This document shows positions 59,817 through 64,000 of a stretch of 64,000 nt of DNA, piece by piece. Source of the DNA: Streptomyces deccanensis. Lineage in GTDB: Bacteria > Actinomycetota > Actinomycetes > Streptomycetales > Streptomycetaceae. Position 1 is the first letter of the stretch. Every line of letters begins with the position of its first letter. A program made the position numbers and the translations under genes. Location of the stretch: positions 186,001 to 250,000 of the forward strand of contig NZ_CP092431.1 in NCBI RefSeq assembly GCF_022385335.1. The letters are read 5' to 3'. Under the pieces are notes generated by a model. That model saw only the letters and a list, made by a program, of their open reading frames with translations. It was not told the DNA's origin and made no database searches.

Positions 59817-60839
59817 TCAGCCGAGCCGCACCAGCATCTTGCCGACATTGCCGCCGTCCAGCAGGGACAACAGCGCGCCGGCGGCGTTCTCCAGGCCCTC
59901 CACGACCGTCTCGCGCGCGGTGATCCGGCCGTCGGCCAGCCAGTGCGCGACCCGTCGCTCGAACTCCGGCCGCAGGTCGTCGTGGTCGCGGACGATGAAC
60001 CCGCGCAGCGTCAGCCTCTTGAGGACGGCCTGGATCAACTGGTTGATGTCGACGGGCCGTCGCTCGCCGCCGAACTGCGACATCATGCCGCACAGGGCGA
60101 CGCGCCCACCGGTGCGCAGCGCGTGCAGGGCGGCGGCGAGCTGCTCGCCGCCGACGTTGTCGAAGTAGACGTCGAGACCGTCGGGTGCCAGCCGGGCCAG
60201 CGCCTCGCGCACCGGCTCGGTCCGGTAGTCCGCGGCGGCGTCGTAGCCGAACTCCTTCACCAGCAAGGCGCACTTGTCCGGGCCTCCGGCAGTCCCGACG
60301 ACCCGTTCCGCGCCCAGCAGCCGCGCGAACTGGCCGGCGGCGGTGCCCACCGCCCCGGCCGCCGCGGAGACGAAGACGGTGTCACCGGGGCGGAGTTCGG
60401 CGATGCGGGTCAGGCCGACGTACGCCGTGAATCCGGTCTGGCCGAGCAGTCCGAGCCAGGTCGGCAGCGGGGCGAGGCGCGGGTCGATGCGATCCGCGCC
60501 GTCGGTGTCCCCGGCGTCCAGCACGGCCCGCTCGCGCCAGCCCAGTTGGTGCCGCACGAAGGCGCCCGCCGGCACCGACGGGCAGCGGCTCTCCTCGACC
60601 ACGGCGAGAGCCCGGCCGTCGAGCGGCGAGCCGGGGGTGAAGTTGTGCGTGTAGTGCTTCTCGGTGCTCTCCAGCCGCCCGCGCATGGACGGGTCGACGC
60701 TCATGTAGAGGTTGCGGACGAGCAGTTGTCCCGCGCCGAGGGGCGGCAGCGGGCGTTCCTCGACGGCGAAGTCACCGGGCACCGGCTCCCCGTCGGGCCG
60801 GCGCACCAGGCAGACCACCCGGGTGGTGCGGGGTGTCAC
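59817..60839 (-). CDS. NADP-dependent oxidoreductase (MDR, prostaglandin reductase-like)
   Basis: 340 aa, GTG 60839. Zinc-free medium-chain reductase: N-L-Y-M-S-V-D-P-S-M-R-G-R, T-A-Y-V-G-L, V-F-V-S-A-A-A-G-A-V-G-T-A-A-G-Q (NADP-binding). Relatives reduce alpha,beta-unsaturated ketones (CurA, leukotriene B4 dehydrogenase). It is the last of a minus-strand operon with the second Rieske oxygenase and ferredoxin, and probably reduces a ring-cleavage enone rather than the ferredoxin. Confidence 0.9.
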   Translation of the reverse strand: MTPRTTRVVCLVRRPDGEPVPGDFAVEERPLPPLGAGQLLVRNLYMSVDPSMRGRLESTEKHYTHNFTPGSPLDGRALAVVEESRCPSVPAGAFVRHQLGWRERAVLDAGDTDGADRIDPRLAPLPTWLGLLGQTGFTAYVGLTRIAELRPGDTVFVSAAAGAVGTAAGQFARLLGAERVVGTAGGPDKCALLVKEFGYDAAADYRTEPVREALARLAPDGLDVYFDNVGGEQLAAALHALRTGGRVALCGMMSQFGGERRPVDINQLIQAVLKRLTLRGFIVRDHDDLRPEFERRVAHWLADGRITARETVVEGLENAAGALLSLLDGGNVGKMLVRLG

Positions 60840-60843
60840 CGGG

Positions 60844-61056
60844 TCACTCCCCCGGCTGGGGGCCGCGACGCTGGGCGAGGCGGCCCACCCAGCCGGCCAT
60901 CTGCAGGTCGGCGTGGCGCAGTTCGCCCGACTGCCAGCGTGCCTGGAAGTCGAAGACGCCCCGCGCGCCGGTCTTCGGATCGGTCACCTCGACCAGACCG
61001 TCCTCGGTGAGCCGGTACACATGCCCGGTCAATGGGTGGATCACTTGCTTGGACAT
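60844..61056 (-). CDS. 70-aa protein of unknown function in the Rieske operon
   Basis: ATG 61056. Starts M-S-K-Q-V-I-H-P-L-T-G-H-V-Y-R-L-T-E-D-G, with V-E-V-T-D and F-D-F-Q-A-R-W-Q-S-G-E. No cysteines or cofactor motifs. It lies between the ferredoxin and the reductase in the same operon, with 7-bp and 4-bp gaps. Small proteins of this kind are found next to some actinobacterial Rieske oxygenases; a role in assembly or substrate handling is possible but unproven. Confidence 0.75.
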   Translation of the reverse strand: MSKQVIHPLTGHVYRLTEDGLVEVTDPKTGARGVFDFQARWQSGELRHADLQMAGWVGRLAQRRGPQPGE

Positions 61057-61063
61057 GGGGGCC

Positions 61064-61378
61064 TCACTCCTGCACTCGGCGGCGTACGCCGCGCTTGGTC
61101 ACGGTCACCGGGCCCTCGACCCGGAGCCGGCAGGCGAGCCGGGTCAGGCCGTCCACCGGTTTGCGCAGGGCCTCGATGCCCTCGCGCTCCAGCGGGTCCA
61201 CGGGCGAACAGTTCTCGGCGCCCTCCTCGATCCGGACGAAGCAGGTGCGGCAGGTGCCCTTGCCGCCACAGAGGGTCGGCCAGCGGTAGCCGAGCCGCCC
61301 GGCGGCGGTGAACAGGTCCTCGCCGTCGAGGAGTTCGAGTTCCTCTCCGGAGGGCCGGACCGCGACGCGGTGGGTCAC
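61064..61378 (-). CDS. [2Fe-2S] ferredoxin of the second Rieske system
   Basis: 104 aa, GTG 61378 overlapping the Rieske stop (GTGA). Plant-type ligands C37, C43, C46 and C83 (T-L-C-G-G-K-G-T-C-R-T-C). It is the electron donor to one or both Rieske oxygenases. A dedicated flavin reductase for it is absent in the window. Confidence 0.92.
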   Translation of the reverse strand: MTHRVAVRPSGEELELLDGEDLFTAAGRLGYRWPTLCGGKGTCRTCFVRIEEGAENCSPVDPLEREGIEALRKPVDGLTRLACRLRVEGPVTVTKRGVRRRVQE

Positions 61379-62781
61379 TTGTCCATCCAGTGGTCGAGCG
61401 TCCGGTTGAAGTGGCGGATACGGCTCTCCTGGTAGTTGGCCAGGGTGATGCCCGGCTTGCGCATCGCTTTGAGGCCCTGCTGCACGTACGGCAGGTTCTC
61501 GCAGTCCTGGTCGAAGACGGGCCCGAGCACGCCGAGTTCGGGGATGTCCGCGAAGAGCAAGTCCTCCGGCACCCAGCGGATCTTCGCCGGAGGCGGCATC
61601 TCGCCGGGCTCCTTCGGTGCCGACATGAAGATGATCTCGGCGGTGCAGGAGTCCGGGTCGAGGCCGTGGGGCCGGAACCGGTAGATGATGTTGGACTTGG
61701 CGCCGCCCCACGGGTTGAAGTTGGGGAACAGCAGGTAGTTGATGGCGTCCAGCAGTTCGGTGTCGGGGGTCTGGGAGAAGTCCTGGCTGGAGGTGGCCTC
61801 CAACTGTGCGCGCATCCGCTGGGCGAGGACCTGGCGGGCGGTGCCGCCGGGCGGGATCGCGGGCAGCTCGTCGCCCTCCCCCCGCACCAGGTCGCGGCCC
61901 TGGGCCGCCGAGTAGAACGCGCGCGAGTCGTAGAAGGTCTCCAGCACGTCCTCCTCCGTGACGGAGTCGGCCACGTGCGGACTGGGCGCGCCCTGGATGT
62001 TGATCATCCGGTTCCAGTTCGGCTGGTCCGCCATCACGTCGTACTGGGAGTTGGCGTCGGCGAGCCACGGCAGCATCTGCGGGTGGGTGGCGATCACGTG
62101 GAAGGACTCGATGAACGCGTCCTGCGCGATCTTCCAGTTGCAGGGCAGCACCTTGGCGATGTGCAGCGACTTGTAACGGTTCTCCAGCGGCCAGATGTAG
62201 TAGTCGTCGAACGTGCCGCGGTAGCTGTCGAAGGACTCCGCGCAGGGGTCCATGTTGATGAAGACGAAGCCGCGCCAGGTGGCCACCTGGGCCTCGGGGA
62301 GCGCGAACTTCTCCGGGTCGACGTGCGGGAAGTCCCAGGCGCACGGCGGGCTCTGCATGGTGCCGTCGAGGTTCCAGGTGAAGCCGTGGAAGGCGCAGCG
62401 GAACTCGCCGACGTTACCGCCGGCGGTGCGCAGTTTGCGGCCGCGGTGCAGACACACGTTGACGAAGGCGCGGATCTCGCCCGGGGCGGTGCGCACGATG
62501 ATCAGGGAGTCGTCGCCGATCTCGTAGATCTCGTGGTCCCCGACCTCGGGGATCTCGCTCTCCAGGCAGGCGAACTGCCAGACCCGCCGCCACACCTGGC
62601 GCATCTCGCGTTCGGCCCACTCGCGGGAGGTGAAGCGGGTGGTGTCGATGTCCTCGCTGCCGAGGTGATCGTTCCGCTCGAATCGCAGGGCGGCGGGAAC
62701 AGGCCGGCTGTCCTGGTCGAGGTAGTCCTGGACGCTGGGCCCTGGGCACCGCGCGGTGCCCGACTCCGACGTTTCGTCCAT
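61375..62781 (-). CDS. Rieske non-heme iron oxygenase, alpha subunit (second)
   Basis: 468 aa. ATG 62781 lies seven bases after GGAGG; ATG 62784 is adjacent. Rieske ligands C110, H112, C129 and H132 (V-C-L-H-R-G-R-K-L and C-A-F-H-G-F). Mononuclear iron site in D-A-F-I-E-S-F-H-V-I-A-T-H-P. Longer than the first oxygenase and from a different branch, with no beta-subunit gene. First of an operon with ferredoxin, a 70-aa protein and an MDR reductase. A TetR-type operator-like sequence lies 18 bp upstream. Confidence 0.93.
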   Translation of the reverse strand: MDETSESGTARCPGPSVQDYLDQDSRPVPAALRFERNDHLGSEDIDTTRFTSREWAEREMRQVWRRVWQFACLESEIPEVGDHEIYEIGDDSLIIVRTAPGEIRAFVNVCLHRGRKLRTAGGNVGEFRCAFHGFTWNLDGTMQSPPCAWDFPHVDPEKFALPEAQVATWRGFVFINMDPCAESFDSYRGTFDDYYIWPLENRYKSLHIAKVLPCNWKIAQDAFIESFHVIATHPQMLPWLADANSQYDVMADQPNWNRMINIQGAPSPHVADSVTEEDVLETFYDSRAFYSAAQGRDLVRGEGDELPAIPPGGTARQVLAQRMRAQLEATSSQDFSQTPDTELLDAINYLLFPNFNPWGGAKSNIIYRFRPHGLDPDSCTAEIIFMSAPKEPGEMPPPAKIRWVPEDLLFADIPELGVLGPVFDQDCENLPYVQQGLKAMRKPGITLANYQESRIRHFNRTLDHWMDK

Positions 62782-63219
62782 CATCTCTCCTCCGGCAGAA
62801 ACTTTAGAGTGAGTGTAGTTAGCTGCCAGGGTCGGGAGCAACAGTCGTGACGATGGGCCGGGGCGCATACAGCGAGGTCATCGTGGAAACCGCCGCCGGG
62901 CCTGGATTTTCTTACGGCGACCCCCTCCCCAATCGCGCCGGGGCATGTCACACTCCGACGCACTTGAGGCTGTAGTGCCTCATAAGTTTCTCGTCCGGGT
63001 GGGCTTTCGTTCGTCCCGGGCACAGCGCCGCGGGATTCCCCGACGGCCCCCGCCGTGCCCCACGCCGGCGACCGACGCAGCCCGCTTCACCTCAAGCCCC
63101 CATACGCGCCGTCCCGTCCCGGGCGGCACAGGGATACGCCTGACCGAAGCCGACTGCCGCGTTCGCGGAGCGACGCGGAACGCGGCAGCGCAGGCGCCAC
63201 ACCACGGGAGTACTCGACG
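62782..63219. promoter_or_regulatory. Divergent promoter region with TetR-type element copy 4
   Basis: 438 bp between the second Rieske operon and the binding-protein gene. At 62799-62820 the minus strand reads AACTACACTCACTCTAAAGTTT, matching 14 of 22 positions with the copy at 42705 read in the same orientation. No other gene was recognised here. Both promoters must lie in it. Confidence 0.5.
63154..63188. promoter_or_regulatory. 11-bp inverted repeat ahead of the binding-protein gene
   Basis: CTGCCGCGTTC (63154-63164) and GAACGCGGCAG (63178-63188) form a perfect inverted repeat 32 bp upstream of ATG 63220. It could be an operator for a LacI- or TetR-type regulator or a 5'-leader hairpin; it resembles no copy of the TACTGA element. 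Confidence 0.6.
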
Positions 63220-64000
63220 ATGAGTTCCACACCCGGTCGCGCGGTCCGCCGCGCCCTCACCGCGCTCGTGTCCGTCACCGCCCTGCTGGGCCTCGCGGCC
63301 TGCGGTGCCGACTCGACTCCGGCCGCCGGCAGCTCACAGGCGGCGGCACCCGACTCGCCCGGCCTGACGGCGGCCCGCGAGGCGCTGAAGAAGTTCTCCG
63401 AGCGGCCCACCACGATCCCCGTCACCGAGCCCGTCGGCAAGAAGATCCCCAAGGGCAAGGAGATCGACTTCATCCTGTGCGGCGTCCAGTCCTGCAAGGA
63501 CCTCGCCGACTTCTTCACCGAGGCCGCCGAGGAACTCGGCTGGAAGGTGAAGCAGATCGCCACCCAGGGCACGCCGGAGTCCGTCCAGGCCGCCTACGAG
63601 CAGGCCCTGCGCGACAAGCCGGACGCCGTCGTCGCCTCCGGTTTCCCGCGCGCCGTCTACGCCAAACAGCTGGCACGACTGAAGGCCGCCGAGATCCCCG
63701 TCCTCCAGTCGAACGCCGACGACCTGCTCGGCGACGGCATCTCCCTGCTCAGCAACGGCCCGGACGACGTCGCCGTCCAGGGCGAGATGCTCGCCTCGTG
63801 GGTGGTGTCGGACAGCGGCGCCAAGGCGAACACCGTCTACTTCGATCTCCCGGCCTACACGATCCTCAAGCCCGTCAAGGACTCCTTCGCCACCAAGTAC
63901 GAGAAGTGGTGCGACGGTTGCCCGCTGGACCAGGTCGACGTGCCGATCACCGCGGTGGGCAAGGACATGCCGGACCGTGTGGTGTCCTACCTGCGGTCGC
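63220..64000 (+). CDS. Lipoprotein sugar/BMP-type ABC substrate-binding protein (3' end outside the window)
   Basis: At least 260 aa; the end is beyond the window. Signal peptide with lipobox L-A-A-C (Cys28). The body matches Peripla_BP_4-type (RbsB-like) binding proteins: I-D-F-I-L-C-G-V-Q-S-C-K-D, W-K-V-K-Q-I-A-T-Q-G-T-P-E-S-V-Q, K-P-D-A-V-V-A-S-G-F and V-L-Q-S-N. Two Cys pairs (C-G-V-Q-S-C, C-D-G-C) could form disulfides. It probably delivers the island-B substrate or a related ligand to an ABC importer encoded to the right. The start has GGGAG eight bases upstream. Confidence 0.88.
   Translation, partial: MSSTPGRAVRRALTALVSVTALLGLAACGADSTPAAGSSQAAAPDSPGLTAAREALKKFSERPTTIPVTEPVGKKIPKGKEIDFILCGVQSCKDLADFFTEAAEELGWKVKQIATQGTPESVQAAYEQALRDKPDAVVASGFPRAVYAKQLARLKAAEIPVLQSNADDLLGDGISLLSNGPDDVAVQGEMLASWVVSDSGAKANTVYFDLPAYTILKPVKDSFATKYEKWCDGCPLDQVDVPITAVGKDMPDRVVSYLRS

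Noticed and set aside
57265..60273. A very long minus-strand open frame of about 1000 codons
   Set aside because: It is antisense to the SDR, phosphohistidine and ABM genes, which have clear families. High-GC third positions keep the opposite frame open. Its sequence is low-complexity R/G/V/D and matches no family.

Overview
The window looks like a linear-chromosome actinomycete, almost certainly Streptomyces. GC is very high with strong third-position G/C bias, many starts are GTG or TTG, and the families are typical of the genus: HTH-STAND-WD40 protein, S8 protease with a P-domain, DUF4253, NADAR, a NarL-type two-component pair and many TetR/GntR/MarR regulators. No rRNA, tRNA or CRISPR array was seen.

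Layout. (1) 1-4.5 kb: a STAND-ATPase/WD40 gene cut in two by an intact IS5-family element (2579-3479, TTA target duplication). (2) 4.7-13.9 kb: secreted subtilisin-like protease, small membrane protein, TetR plus F420/NADP-reductase-like gene with twin operators, a frameshifted hemerythrin, a DUF4253 gene frameshifted in a G7 tract, a GntR/VOC/nitrilase unit and a NADAR protein. (3) 14-29 kb, catabolic island A: divergent operons for an aromatic meta-cleavage route (flavin hydroxylase, extradiol dioxygenase, PaaZ-type aldehyde dehydrogenase, carboxymuconolactone-decarboxylase-like protein, fumarylacetoacetase-family protein, MarR). A cupin, a P450 with ferredoxin and reductase, an acyl-CoA ligase carrying ten 15-bp repeats, a Zn alcohol dehydrogenase, an acyl-CoA dehydrogenase and a 3-hydroxyacyl-CoA dehydrogenase follow. 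The P450 resembles guaiacol O-demethylases, and a 37-codon stub resembling the formaldehyde-detoxifying mycothiol dehydrogenase lies at the operon end. (4) 29-41 kb: mostly housekeeping or accessory genes (lipoprotein, methyltransferases, metallophosphoesterase, DedA, two-component system, AzlCD with an Lrp regulator). (5) 41.4-64 kb, island B: two acyl-CoA dehydrogenases, enoyl-CoA hydratase, a 212-aa protein coupled to a PPDK-like protein, a DUF35/thiolase-fold pair, divergent TetR genes, a 2-oxoacid dehydrogenase E1alpha/E1beta/E2 set without E3, two Rieske oxygenases, SDR, a second phosphohistidine-domain protein, a quinol-monooxygenase-like protein, a medium-chain reductase, a ferredoxin and, at the right edge, a lipoprotein binding protein.

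How they may work together. Island A reads as demethylation or hydroxylation of a methoxy- or alkyl-phenol, ring opening, and side-chain beta-oxidation. Island B reads as oxygenase attack plus CoA-dependent, probably retro-aldol, side-chain shortening. The most unusual part of B is two separate PEP-synthase/PPDK-type phosphotransfer proteins. One keeps the phosphohistidine and PEP-binding barrel but appears to have lost ATP-grasp catalytic residues; the other has a phosphohistidine domain only. This suggests substrate activation by phosphorylation, but it is a hypothesis. A 22-bp TACTGA...CAGT element occurs at four promoters in B and marks a probable TetR regulon. A different element, ACGTATTCGTCAG, is shared by two promoters in A.
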